Assembly: GCA_023515745.1 (NCBI GenBank)
Contig: JALECJ010000255.1
Coordinates: 1,064,001-1,128,000 of the forward strand
Reading direction: 5' to 3'
DNA length: 64,000 nucleotides
Source: Amoeboaphelidium protococcarum
Lineage: Eukaryota; Aphelidiomycota; Aphelidea
The notes beneath the pieces were generated by a model. It made no database searches. It saw only the letters and a list, made by a program, of their open reading frames with translations, and had not been told where the DNA came from. The position numbers were made by a program, and so were the translations under genes. Shown piece after piece: positions 35,741 through 48,100 of this stretch (position 1 is its first letter; the number at the start of each line of letters is the position of its first letter).

Positions 35741-37318
35741 TCAAATCAAGTGGTCATTATTAACATAACTGTCACTTGATTGTTACTTTTCTATTTTGAT
35801 TATTAGTCTGCTTCTCTTGTCAGTATCTGAGAATATAGAGCGGATCCATTGTACAAGTTCTTACGGCTATAGATGACTTTCACGGTTGGCATTATTATCG
35901 AAATGTTACTCAATCGTGGACAAGGACCAGTTTAGAATCGACGCGATTTCTTTCAGCTTATAAAATTAATGAGGAAGTATATCATCAACTGTGAGCATCT
36001 ATAGAGTAGTTTTGCTTTCACCGGATTATTATGACTAATTGACATCAATTGATCCGGATTTAGGCGCAGATAGTAGAGATAAAGACTGCTCAACTCTTTA
36101 CAAATTCTACAATTCATCTAGTACCAACTTTTGCAACTTGTCCAAATATCCAAAGCTGCTACTACTCATCATTAAAGCATCATTCTAATCTTGTTAATCA
36201 TTATCCGGGAGCAGTAAGAGGAAATGTAATACTTCACACTATGAAGAAGTCAAGTCACCACCATTCTCTTCAAGCAGACGCTACACAATATGCTCATTCA
36301 CAGACCCGGATACAATGCTAATCATCTTGCTCAGAGTCAACAGGTACATGGATGGGGATAGAATGGACTTGGTAGCTCTGCAAAAGGATTTAAGCATATG
36401 CAACTATTACTTCAACGCCCGTTCAACATCCATCAATACCTCCTCTTCCTAATCCATTCTGGTAATATCAACATCTTGTACACTGAATAATTCAATCAAG
36501 ACAGAGTTGAATTCTTACAGCTACATTGATACCACATCTTCCCATAAGCTGACAACTTAATTGAGCAATTTCACCTCATAATCATGCAGTTAAAGAGTAG
36601 GTGGAAGACTATGAGTAATACAAAGCAAATCATTGTATAATTGTAGTTTACCAGCAGGTAAATCATACAATTTCAACTTCTTCAACTATTGTGGCATAAG
36701 TAAGCAGAACGCGTCAATGGCAACTCTCCATTCCAACATGGCAGTGCTACTATGACTCTCTTCTATTTACAATAGTCTTTCCATGACCAAAAACGCTGCT
36801 TTAGACACTTTACATCGCTCCACCACCTTATTACTATTATTATTATCTACTATTACAACAGACGAAGGAGGTGATACAAGATCGGCGCTGTACTTGCCAA
36901 CATACTCTTTTACCATAGTCACAATCGGGGTACAATCATATTGTAACACCTAGTCTAATTCTTATTTTATCTGAGCAATACATTCCAAATCGATTTAAAG
37001 ATCTTTAAGCTGAGATTCTAATGCTTGTAACTACTGACTCAGCTCGAAGCTATTACGAGCACTCTACTTGGCATTCTGTACAATCTCGCCGACACTCTCC
37101 GATACCATAGGTTAACATTATAACTTTAGTTCACCCAGACAATCTCCATCAAGTTCTTTCAGACGATTAGCAGTGGCAAGCTGGAGCGAACTTATTGACA
37201 AATTGGAACTCACAAGTTGAATAACGCTTTCCATAAATTGTTATTATAAGTTATCTTTTGTGTGTAATGGGTGAATGATATTTAGCTCAGATGTATTGAA
37301 TTGAGCGAAATAACTCAT
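35741..37318 (-). CDS. ZW10: ZW10/Dsl1-family tethering protein
   Basis: A 525-residue helical protein. The C-terminal half aligns with ZW10. WRVAIDAFCLLMP corresponds to the ILELYMDVVP helix, and RMDQEEEVLMDVERALKQQL to NMDDEENYSAASKAVRQVL. The final LQPQELVQWIRSIFSDTDKRSRL matches [23 protein letters not shown]. ZW10 works in the Dsl1/NRZ complex tethering Golgi-derived vesicles at the ER; in animals it also serves the kinetochore. It is shorter than human ZW10 (779), lacking part of the N-terminal half. ATG 37318 was chosen as the first in frame; 37234 is an alternative. Many Gln codons are TAA/TAG. Confidence 0.78.
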
Positions 37319-37400
37319 AGATAAAATGAAGTGGTCAAGATCGATCATCAATGAAATTCCAAAGTAAAAATCAATATTATTATGAAGTAAAATTTATAAT

Positions 37401-37985
37401 TCAGAACAGAGTTTCCTCCTCACGTAGATATTCACCAACATCAGCTTGGTGGAAGACCACAATACCGGTGGGATCGACGCGTTAACAATCAATGGACGAC
37501 TTGGCAAAGACACCGAATCCTAATGGAGTTTCTCCATCATGAGCGTAAATCACAACACCAGATCCTTATGGTATCTCTGCAGATGCACCACCACCATTAC
37601 CTCCACCGCTAGTAATCTTTTATAAATGTGCTTTTATCACGTGATTTCCATATAGAAATGGCATTTCACCCTGCACCTTGAGCCATACTCGGTGGAGTGC
37701 GTGTGGAGCAATTACTTACAGAGCACCGATCTGCATGTTGAATTTACCAGTCTTTGGCGATAGTTTTCCCATACAAGTACCAAGTGACATCAGTTCTTTC
37801 CTGCCGACATTGGTGGCTCTGAGCATGATATTCTGTGGCACATAGTAAATCTTGTCCTTATGTAGTCGGAAGCAGTGTGGCTCTTGTCCATCTTTACTCT
37901 CAATCAAGTGCACGATATTCTTTCCAATGTACTTGGCCAGTTTCTCAAATAGAGATCGTGTTTCCTATTCAGTTAATGGTCTCAT
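37401..37985 (-). CDS. NIP7: NIP7, 60S ribosome biogenesis factor
   Basis: A 194-residue nucleolar protein with an N-terminal alpha-beta domain and a C-terminal PUA RNA-binding domain. It starts MRPLTEQETRSLFEKLAKYIG and has HCFRLHKDKIYYV, SLGTCMGKL, GEMPFLYGNHVIK, TPLGFGVFAKS and ends VVFHQADVGEYLREEETLF, each a clear family match. A Gly-rich insertion lies between the strands of the PUA domain. What looks like a stop or donor after GAL (TAAGTA near 37722) is Gln-Val in frame; no intron is needed. Confidence 0.95.
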
Positions 37986-38298
37986 TCTATTATATGGTTG
38001 ATGACGCTGTGAAACGTTTTTGATCAATTTTACTACTTTTTCGGGGAGCTTTTTCTCTATAAGAGATCTTTTCCTAGTTTTCTCACTATTTTGAGAGGCA
38101 TCATCCATGCATCTCACAAATCAGCTCTACTCAAACCTGGCTGATTAAATTCTCACTGAGAGCACGCGCGAGAGAGCGCGAGTGAGAACGATCCAACCTT
38201 AGGCTGAAAATTTTCTTTGAGGTTCCATCAATTAATCGCCGTCAACGCGTCTTCCATTTGTCCTAAGCAAAAAATTATATATAAATCAATTATTAAAA
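37986..38298. promoter_or_regulatory. Divergent promoter between NIP7 and ribosomal protein L27a
   Basis: The 313 bases between two divergent ribosome-related genes contain an imperfect inverted repeat around 38155-38192 (tctcactgagagcacgcgcg / cgagagagcgcgagtgagaa) and a TATA-like atatataaatc at 38278. Shared control of the two genes is plausible but inferred. Confidence 0.35.
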
Positions 38299-38757
38299 AT
38301 GGTCACTCATTTAAAAAAGAACAGAAAGAAGCGTGGACACGTCAGCGCCGGCCATGGTCGTGTGGGTAAGCACAGAAAGCATCCGGGCGGTCGTGGTCTG
38401 GCTGGTGGTATGCACCATGAGCGTACTAACATGGATAAATTTCACCCGGGTTACTTTGGTAAGGTTGGTATGCGTTACTTCCACAAGACTAACAACCAGT
38501 ACTGGTGCGATACAATCAACCTGGATAAGTTGTGGAGTCTGGTCCCTGCTGAGGCTCGCGATAAGTACGTGTCCGCTGGTGCAAAGCCAAGCGACAGCAA
38601 TGTTCCAATCATTGACACGCTCAAAGCTGGCTATGGAAAGGTTCTCGGCAATGGAAAGCTTCCTCAGGTGCCTCTTGTTGTGAAGGCTAGATATTTCAGC
38701 AGATAGGCTGAGCTCAAGATTAAGGCTGCCGGAGGTGCGTGTGTCTTGGTCGCGTGA
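38299..38757 (+). CDS. RPL28: Large ribosomal subunit protein uL15 (L27a/L28)
   Basis: A 152-residue cytosolic ribosomal protein of the 60S subunit. It opens with basic [20 protein letters not shown], then [42 protein letters not shown] and a C-terminal [17 protein letters not shown]. The Gln of SRQAE is TAG at 38704, after which the frame continues 17 codons to TGA. Reading TAG as stop would cut the conserved C terminus. Length equals the family norm (148-150). Confidence 0.96.
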
Positions 38758-39097
38758 TTTATCTATACATGAATTTTATATATATAAATACATCGACTTT
38801 ATAGGCGAACTTAAATGGTTGAAATTCAATACTTATACTTTTGCATTAAGAGATGATTGTGGAATGCCGCGTGTGTAGTTGATCGCACTGACTTTATGAG
38901 TGTTGATCACCACAGACGTTTTCGTTTAGTACGCGGCTACAGTGATTGCCATTTTGAGTGCTCTAGCCGAGATTCTGTCTTTTATTTCTATGGCTGCCAT
39001 CCTATTAGAGCACTCACATTTTCGCTCCTTATTTATAACATTATAAAACTTTATGAAAACTTGCACTGTTCAAAATTGAATTTCAATTCAAAAATTA
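38758..39097. other. Intergenic, convergent 3' ends
   Basis: A/T-rich sequence between two convergent genes. A plus-strand open frame at 38857-39114 shows no motif and is taken as chance. Confidence 0.4.
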
Positions 39098-40312
39098 TCA
39101 TTCAGAATCAGTAGCAATTTTAGCAATCCTGGACGTCTTCATCCAGTTGCGAGCATTCTGAGTGTGAATGTTAAATCTGCCGCCATAGAAAGCTGAAGTC
39201 GCGTCTTGGAACATGAATTTCTCAATCAACGTCTCACCGCCAGGATGAAGTTTTACAATTTCAGAAACATCAACTACGCACTGATCAATGACTATCCACT
39301 ATGTGCAATTGGAAATGCATTCTCTGTTCTTAATGCTAGCCTTTGACACCAGAGGGAGCTTTGCATCGTCAAATATTTCCTCTTCAGTCTTGCCCAGCAT
39401 ATCCTTGTCCATCGTGACCGTTCTGGCGAGTTGAATCATCCGATCAGGAGTCTGTTTCAGATCATACGCTCCACCGATACCCAATGGCAGTATGCTTAAT
39501 CCGGCAATAAGCCATTTAGTTGGATCCCAGTCAAACCAGTTTATGCCATTCCGGTAGTCTTGCGGAAATTCATGATGAAAGTTGTGGTGCGCCTCTCCAT
39601 TGGTGACAAAAGCGAGCAGAAGATTACCGCGCGAAGTATTGTCGTGCGAGAACGGCTGGTCACCTAGCATGTGGGCAAAGCTATTGATGCAAAATGTCGC
39701 ATGCCATATCAAAAGACGCGATACATATCCAGCATAAAGGAATCCACCAAAATAATCGCCCCACAGCGAACCTGCTAACACGGTAGGTAACGCAATTCCG
39801 CACGTCAGAGCAAGAGGTACATAGTAACGATGTTAAAAAACGACAATCGCATCCGAGTCAAGATCCGACATATCAACCATCTTTGCCAACTGATACTGAG
39901 GATTCTGGAAAGTCCAAGTAATATGAGAGAACCAAAATCCTCTTTTAGCGTTGTACGGATCGTTCTCAGTGTCCGTGTAGCGATGATGTAAACGATGACG
40001 CATCACCCACCATCTGATACTACCCTGGAAGCCAAGAGTTCCTGCAAAAGCTAGTACTAACTTGAGCGGAGTTGACGCCTTGTACGCTTTATGAGACCAG
40101 AGTCTATGGTAGCCCATAGTAATTCCAAGCGTGGCAATCTACCATACAGCATAAGTGAGCCATAAAGTGGAGCGGTGGACCGTAGATGGCGGGTACATGT
40201 AAACTCCGACCAGGGACACCAGATGAACAAACACTATGAACGCTCCGTTGACCCACCACAAGGACTGACTTCTATTACTGCCGCGAGTGGCCTTAATTGT
40301 CGTTGCAGCCAT
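39098..40312 (-). CDS. OLE1: Acyl-CoA delta-9 desaturase with C-terminal cytochrome b5
   Basis: A 404-residue ER membrane di-iron enzyme that makes oleate and palmitoleate. Three His boxes are intact: GYHRLWSH (~residue 66), HRLHHRYTD (~103) and EAHHNFHHEFP (~237), between paired hydrophobic helices. The last ~100 residues form a fused cytochrome b5 with the haem-binding HPGG (~357) and DATSAFYGGRF. This C-terminal fusion is the fungal Ole1 layout; animal SCDs lack it. The start ATG 40312 gives MAATTIKATRGSNRS. The second Gln-rich stops inside the frame are TAA/TAG. Confidence 0.95.
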
Positions 40313-40569
40313 ATTTAAACTATTACAGCTGGTGCGGTGCAAAGTTTAAATTTTAAGCGTCAAGACTTAACAAAAATCAATCTGGTCGAACTTTCACACG
40401 TTTGCGCCCGTGAAAAATCAACACTGCCAGATGACTCATCAAGTAGTATTCTATAGGGCTGTGTGAACTTCTAATGATCGAATAAAAGAGACTATAAATA
40501 AACGGAGATACTATGATAATTTTAAGTGTATTTACGATGCTTTCGATCGAAGAGCAGAGAAGCGGAAGA

Positions 40570-41808
40570 TCACTGTTATGCACACTAAACTTGTGGACCG
40601 TGATCGTGATCTTCATCCATATCATCACTATTAGCATAGGCACCACCGCGACTTCCACTTCCACCAAATTTCTTTCCATTCTGAACATTACTGAGCACGT
40701 ATTCATCTACATCTTTAGAAGTCAAATCCGGAAGAGCAGGACGTGCTGGAAGTATCTTCTCCAATGATTTGAGCTGTGCAGGAGTCAAAGAGTTCGGAGC
40801 AGGGAACTTGATGTCAAACTAGATATATAGATCACCATAATCTTATGAACGCTTGTAAATCGGCATTCCCTCACCAGGAATAGTCTTCAAATCTCCAGGC
40901 TTGATAACTTCTCCAGGTACGATAGTGACTAGAGCAATGTGGCCATCCAAATGCTCAATAGCCATCTTGCCACCAGCCAGAGCAGTGAGAAGATCAATCT
41001 CAGCTTTATAAATTAAATCATCATTCTTTCTAGAAAACTTTGGATGCTCCTTCTCATCAAGTACAATAACAACATCACCTGGCTGAACACCTGGCTGCTG
41101 ATCACCTTCACCGTTGAATACAATCTTCTGGCCATCCTTCATACCGCGTTCAATATGTACTTCAAGCACCTTCTTGTCGCCGCGAATCTTTTTACCAGCA
41201 CAAGTCTTACACCTATCCTTCTCCTTGATCACCTATCCCTCACCATTACACTCATTACACACTTGTTGCATCTGCTAAACCATAGGACCAAACTGGCGAA
41301 GAGTCACCTTGACACCAGTGCCGCGACAACCACCACAATCGGAGACGGCGCCCTCCTTGCCACCTCTGCCGTTACAGTCGGAGCACAAGACATTCTTCTA
41401 CAAGGCCAACTTGGCAGTCTTTCCCTTGTACAGATCCTCCAGAGAGACGCGCAACTGATGGATCATGTCTTTGCCGCGTTTCGGCCCGCTTGATCGGCCT
41501 CCTCTGCCCGCGCCGCCAAAGAAACTTCCGCCAAAGATGTTGGAGAACAAATCCTCGGCATTCATCCCACCACCCATGCCGCCCTGTCCATTCAGTCCCT
41601 CTTCACCGTAGCGGTCATAAATCTCACGCTTCTGCGGGTCAGAGAGCACTTCATACGCATGACTGATCTCTTTGAATTAATCTCCAGCATCTGGATTTTT
41701 GTCTGGATGATAACGCAGTGCCAATTTTCTGTAGCTCTTCTTCAAGTCTGCATCAGAGGCATCCGGCTTCACCTCCAGCAAGTCATATAATTTAGTTTCT
41801 TTAGGCAT
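40570..41808 (-). CDS. YDJ1: Type I DnaJ/Hsp40 co-chaperone (Ydj1-like), prenylated
   Basis: A 412-residue cytosolic Hsp70 co-chaperone. The J domain holds [12 protein letters not shown] (HPD), then comes a Gly-rich linker [24 protein letters not shown], four zinc C-x-x-C-x-G units (CSDCNG, CGGCRG, CNECNG, CKTCAG) and the client-binding C-terminal domain. Reading TAA/TAG as Gln extends the end by six residues and places Cys-Ala-Gln-Gln at the C terminus, a farnesylation CaaX box like Ydj1's. ATG 41808 (MPKETKLYD) was chosen because it aligns with MVKETKFYD; ATG 41817 is also in frame. Confidence 0.95.
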
Positions 41809-42106
41809 TCTAGTCATCAGTAAAATTGTTCGCAAATTTCTATACTTTATTCAGAGAGTAAATTAGATCTTTTAAAATAATCGACAGCTTCTAATGATTA
41901 GAGAGTGGGGTTTGTTTAAAAGGAGGCCGCGCTGTGTTGAAAGAGCAAAATCTCATGAAAACTGATCGAAATCGAAGGATCGCGTTGGAATATTTTATCT
42001 TCACGGTGACAGTCAGGCCTCTTGTCGATAAGTAACACTCAAAGTGAAGAGAATTAAATTAAGTTTTTACAAAAAATAAATCAATATAATTTCAGTGAAA
42101 ATATCA

Positions 42107-45100
42107 TCATTCATTAGTTATAGTGTGGGTGGAGTGATAAACTAGTCCACCAGATTCGAAAAGTTCTTTTACTTTATTACGATCCTTGTCTGATCCGTTG
42201 CGATTCTTGGGTATGGAGTCAACGGCGACGAAGACAATCTTACTAGGTACCAACTAGAAGTCATCAAGCAACGCGTTAACAATAACAGGTACACATCCAG
42301 GGCCATATTTGTCCGCATTCTCCAGTTCAACCACAATTACAGGCTTAGAAAGGAATTGACTAGATATTACAACAGCTTGTTTGATGCAGTGATGACTTCT
42401 TTCCACAGACAGTTCCAAATCACGGGGAAAGTAATACCGAGTAGCCTACCTGCCATGATCAATGACATCTAGAGCAATCATATCATCAGCTCGTCCAATG
42501 ATCACCAACACATGACTGTCGATTAAAGTGATAGCCGAAGTCTTGAAACAGGGAATAGATGCAGGCTGCAGAAAACCAATGAAGCCAGTGTTCATGAACC
42601 CCTCCCCCTCCAAACCAAACTGACTGGGAAGATTCAATGTTACATCGGAATGAAGAGTGTCTTTAGACTCGCCACTATCCAGCTGATAATGTTTATAAAC
42701 AACATCAGCATTCGCGGGACTCTGGATATAAACTTCGCCAAACGTACCGGGCAAGCATAATTCCAGTGTGCCAATAGTGCATACAGCTACAGCAGAGCAC
42801 GGCAACACTCTTCCAACATCCATGAGTTAGATGCAATCATATTCTCCATGTTCACCAAACTCCAATCTCCCATCTGCCAACGACTTCATTCTCAAATAAA
42901 GTTAATGCTGATCGGCATTGATAAAACTTCTACTTGCCAGGAAGGGATTGACGCAATCCACTAGAGTAGAGGCGACAGCATCCATATCAAGCTCAAAAGG
43001 TCTCAGACTCTGGGATGACTGTGAATTGGAGGTCAAAGGAGCGCGATCGTTCAGTATAGTCTGGATGTTACGTAGATTGTACATCTCAACTGGTTTAGTA
43101 TTCAATTTGACTTAGATGCACGATTTCTGCAGCTTCCTCAACATTGGTTGAGTAAGAAATGCATTAGTAGATGACACTTTATGCTACAGCTCAAGCCAGG
43201 ACTACGGATTCTATGCAAAGTCCTTTAGCGGATAGTAAGAAGTCACGTAACCAACGTAAATACCTGCAAGAGAACTGTACAGGAAACTCAGAGTATCGTT
43301 CAACTCTGTGGAACAGCAAATGACTTCATTAGCCTTGAGATTAAGAAACTCTTTCAGTATAGTACATTAAGCCATAATGGTATCGTGACTAAGCCCTGTT
43401 GCATTGTACGACGTATCATCTACAATCTAGATATGAAGTAGAGCAAACTGCTTTTCAGATAACGCATAGGCAGCGTTGCGATGATACGCAGCATCCATAG
43501 TCTTGAGAACTTTTGGGCATTATGAAGTATTGATGAGCTCTGGCAACTGAAAAGAATCCTTCTCTCCCAGACTACCAAAGTTAGATTTCAGGCATTATTA
43601 GAACGCACGACTTTTAATCGTATCAATACCTTCATCATTAGAGAGAATACCTGCAACGTTATACGATTTAAGAACATCAATAATCAAAGGAACAATTTGT
43701 AATAATCGATCAACTTGCGCAGGCACAGTAATAACAACTGGAACAACTCCATAATAGAGACAAGCGTGTAGAGCTACGGCAAAATCCAATCCAGGCTAAT
43801 AAAAAAGCAAAAGTTTAGTATCTCCGTTAAAGTTCTTCTTCTCGAAAAGTGCTGCTATTCTAGCAACTTTCTCACTAATCTTCTAGTACAGTACCCCTCT
43901 CAACTCACCGCCGCTCGACTGACCGCCAAACTCCTAAAAAAAACGAATAGACTCAAAAATATATGTAATCGAGTCTGGAGATTGTGAAAACGAAGTCAAT
44001 TTTTTTTATTTCGTTATTAATTTCTCTGCCCCCTTAGCCAGAATCACAACTCACCGCCATCTCATCCCTAGCAACGCATAGCAATGGAAACTCCTAAACC
44101 GCCAGTAAAGAAAGCTAAAATATATTTATCAGAAGCCGACTAAAGTAAGGTTCGTAAAGCTATTCGCTAGGGATCTTCTCAATCCGACATCATGTGTTAA
44201 TTTGGCATTTCTGAACGGAAGTATCGCGATTACAAGTAGCAGGTGAAGCAGAACCCGACTGACACGCCTGAAAATGTCAAGTATTCAGAAGTTAAAAAGA
44301 CATAAAAAGCAAAGTATTTTGAGATAGAAGAACAGCTTGTGGAATACTGCTCTGTTATACGTTCTTATGGTGCTCCAATCTCTGGACCGTAGGTGTAGAT
44401 CCGTGCTCACTCGTTACTTTCTAAACTGCTAGCTGATCCTAATGTTCCATAAGACTTTAAGAATCGGTATGCAGATGCCAAGTTCAGTGACACTTGGCTT
44501 AGAGGATTTAAAAAGCGGAATGGCTATCGATGGGTTCGAATAAATGGTGAACGAGCTTCCATCAAAGAGGACTATGAAGCTCTTCTACAGCCTATTTTGG
44601 ATGATTTAGAGAGATTGCAGATTCCTCCGGAGCGAATATATAATTGGGATGAGACTGGCCTATTTTATCGTTAATTCGGCAGCTATACTATGGCTGGAGA
44701 AGGCGATGATGGTGCAGGAGCTAAGGTTGATAAGCTTCGTCTCACTATTCTTTTCACAACTAATGCAGATGGCAGCGATAGAGATGTTGTCATTATTGGC
44801 AAGTCTAAATGTCCTCAAGGCACTAGTGCTGACTTTTGGCGAGAGCTTGGCGTTAAGTATTATAGCAACAGTAAAGCGTGGATGACACGGGATATATTCA
44901 CGGAGCTTGTTAAGGATTTTGATGCAAGGCTTGAGCAATAGTCCGTGTTACTACTTGATAATTTCTCTGGACACATCCTTTCTGAAGAGGATATGGCGAC
45001 ATTAAAGAACTTGATACTGATATTCCTCCCACCGGGAACCACTAGTAAGACGTAACCGTTAGATGCTGGAATTATATCTACCTTCAAAAGTAGATATATC

Positions 45101-48100
45101 AAATCATTGTAAGATTTCTCGTACCCTCTAATGCTAGATCAGACTTTTGATAAAAAAATGATTACAGTCTCTAGGGTCGTCCCATGGATTGTGGAAAGCT
45201 ACTTTGCGATTTCACAGTCAACTATTGCGAAGTGCTTTCACTCCACTTTAAAGATTCCCATCTGTGAAGCGCTCTTGAATGCCCCTGAAGAGCCTTTAAC
45301 TTAAAGTGACGGCCAAGAGTCTCTGTCTGGTATGTTTATTGACGTAAATGATTAGTAAGATATAACGGATCTCCCGATTGATGAGATGGACGTTGAAAAT
45401 GAGGCTCATCAAGAGACAATACGTATAGCTGATCCAAACACCTTGCTGCGTGGCCTGACAAAATATAGGGAGTATTTTGCGCAAACTGAAAATACTCATG
45501 GTCTCGAATACATCAAAGCGGTAGAATAATGTTTAATTAATGATTTATCACATTTTGAGCCGTAATAGTGAAAAAATTGGTTAATAATTATGTCCGGCGG
45601 TGAGTTGACTCACCGCCGCTTTTTCATTGTTTGTTTTCCCAGAAAGGCGGCGGTGAGTTGAGAGGGGTACTGTACGTAATAGATTTGACTTCTTTTCCTT
45701 TATGATCGACAAGTTGGAAAGCTATAGACTTGGGCTACTTTTCAATGCGCCAAATCAAGAGCCTCGAAATAGACTCAAATTCCAATAAATCTTGTCCACT
45801 TTCAACGTCCAATGTGCCTTTCCCTTTTCCAATACTGCCGGCCGCATTGCCATCGCAAACTTGATACTAAGTGCAACTGGAAAATCGACTTTGCATTACT
45901 TTGCCAAGTCGTAATTGAGGATTATCCACCTCTATCGCAAGCTAATCTTCATCATCGTCATCACCAAATTAGCCTAAAAACTTTGGTAAACGCTAAACGG
46001 AATTCTCCAGATTCAAATGAAATACAATGATATCAAGCAGACCAACATCGATCATCTTACGAGTCTGATGAACATTAACACTCTTATCAACATTGCAAGG
46101 GAGTGACTTTTACGCACAAAAGACAACCAGATAAACATTGATATTACATTACTATCGCAAAAAGTCAGCAATCTTTGTACCATAATTTTACAGTTCGATC
46201 TTACCAGTATGAGGGGAGACTTCACACACGATAACACACAGCTCTTCATCATTTAAATAAATAGGAAATGATACACATTATTCAACAACTCCAAAACTCT
46301 TCACCACTGCCTAATTTATATCAAAACTATAATGATGACGAGGCGCTCCATCCGAATCCATAAGTTCCATTCTTTCACCAACACATCCGATACTGTAGAA
46401 TTTACCATCTTTCATAAAACCATACAAACCTGTACGAGTAAAATTGCCTTCTGCACCCGACAAAGCCATTTGGGCATTAAATGTGTGAGTTGTAGCGACA
46501 GAGTTCTTATAAAATGCATACGGCAGACTATCACCGCTGACCCACAGCTCTCCCACTCGCATTTCTGACACCACTTTGTTGTAATCTTCCGACGTATCGA
46601 CTATGGCACACCGCAAACCGGGCAGAATACATCCAGAGTCAACAACTTTAATGCAGTCAGATCCATCATACTATTTGATAATATCGAAATCAAGACTACT
46701 CAAAGCAATACCAAGAGGAGTAGAATCCACACTCTTATCCTCAACAGTTTTCATTGCCACCACTAAGCCTCCGATTTCACTAATAGAACTCACAGGCGTC
46801 AAGTTTGCGTCCTTTGGAAATTAAAATTATCCAAATGCTTTAACAGCATTCTTTTACAGATTGACATTTGGCCTAACATATGGAGAAGGGTCGCAGATAG
46901 CCATCAATTTAACAGAGTTTAACGACTTCGCCAGGTCGGCCTTTGAAATTCTCTTTAGTTTATCAGCAGTCTAACTGTCCAGTAATACCAAAAGATGCTC
47001 TAAATAAACACTATTACACAAGACTACAGTTCCATGATGCTTCTTGCAAAGCTACATCAAAAGCAGTTCACTGGTTTCATCCAGGGACGCTGACACTGAA
47101 AAAGAAGCAGAGCCACAAAATACGGGTAGAAATATACCCATAATCATTCCAGGACCTTGACGATAATCAAGATAGTTGATGAAAACATCCTTAGGCTGTA
47201 ACTAATTCTATGCCTTTAGCATGAGAGTCTACCACATTATAGTCTTATGAGGAATCAATACTCCATTCAAATTACCAAAGGCGGATACACCATACTCAAT
47301 GTAGAATATATCATCCTATTAAGGCAGGTCGATAATAAACTACTAGGCCTTCTTGCCAGTAATACTACCATATTCGTTGGTCTTCATTACATACATACTA
47401 CTAGGAAATTTCAGCTTCCTATGTGCAAGTTCTTTTGACAATATACGATAATCAGAGTCGGTGGTTAACATGACTTTGCAATCATTCTCTTTCATTATAG
47501 ACAAGAGCTCAACCACTTGGTCGGAATACGGATTAGACACAATAGGCACTGCCACGACATTTATTGCTGAACAAGCTGCCATGGACACTACAAACTCTGC
47601 TAACTCACCTTTTCGGAAAAGCAGGGCAACCTTCTCCTGCCTCTTTAACTAATACTTTTCCGTAAGCACACTTGCAACTTTCAACACACGACCATAAAGC
47701 TTTTCAAACGTGAGCTGATTATGCTCTTTGCCTTTGTGATCAACGTAAGCAAATGCAACCTACTTACCATCTGACATTGATCTCGCCCTCAATATCTGAG
47801 CCAAACTTTTAAAAGATGACAGATCTTGATCAATGTTAGCATCCTTACTCTTTACAGCAACTTTCCTGTCAACGAACGATGATGCATCAACCGGAGACGC
47901 AGGCTAAGATAGAGGCTATAATCTCTACTTTTAAACTTGTTACTTTGGAGCTTTATTCGCCATAATGTTGACCAACTTACGACTAATGGTTCCAAACTGA
48001 TCAAACTTTCGATGCTAGACTTCTGGTTTATTTACAAACTGGACCAATAAATCACCATGAGAGCTCCCGGGAGCAGCTTTATCCAACTACTCGATGGATG

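Larger units (their letters stand above)
43889..45672 (+). mobile_element. pogo/Tigger-type DNA transposon, 1.78 kb
   Basis: Perfect 26-bp terminal inverted repeats run CAGTACCCC...CCGC (43889-43914) and its complement (45647-45672). TA is duplicated at 43887-43888 and 45673-45674, the Tc1/mariner-pogo target. It encodes one intact transposase on the plus strand. It sits inside the coding exon of the minus-strand DIP2-like gene and looks young. Confidence 0.93.

Noticed and set aside
37715-37730. GTAAGTA within NIP7 looks like a splice donor.
   Set aside because: The frame continues through it as Leu-Gln-Val with conserved residues on both sides; no intron is needed.
43889-45672. The pogo element treated as a spliced intron of the DIP2-like gene.
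   Set aside because: Its ends are CAGT...ACTG, not GT...AG, and no splice pair restores the frame as exactly as TA-to-TA excision does.
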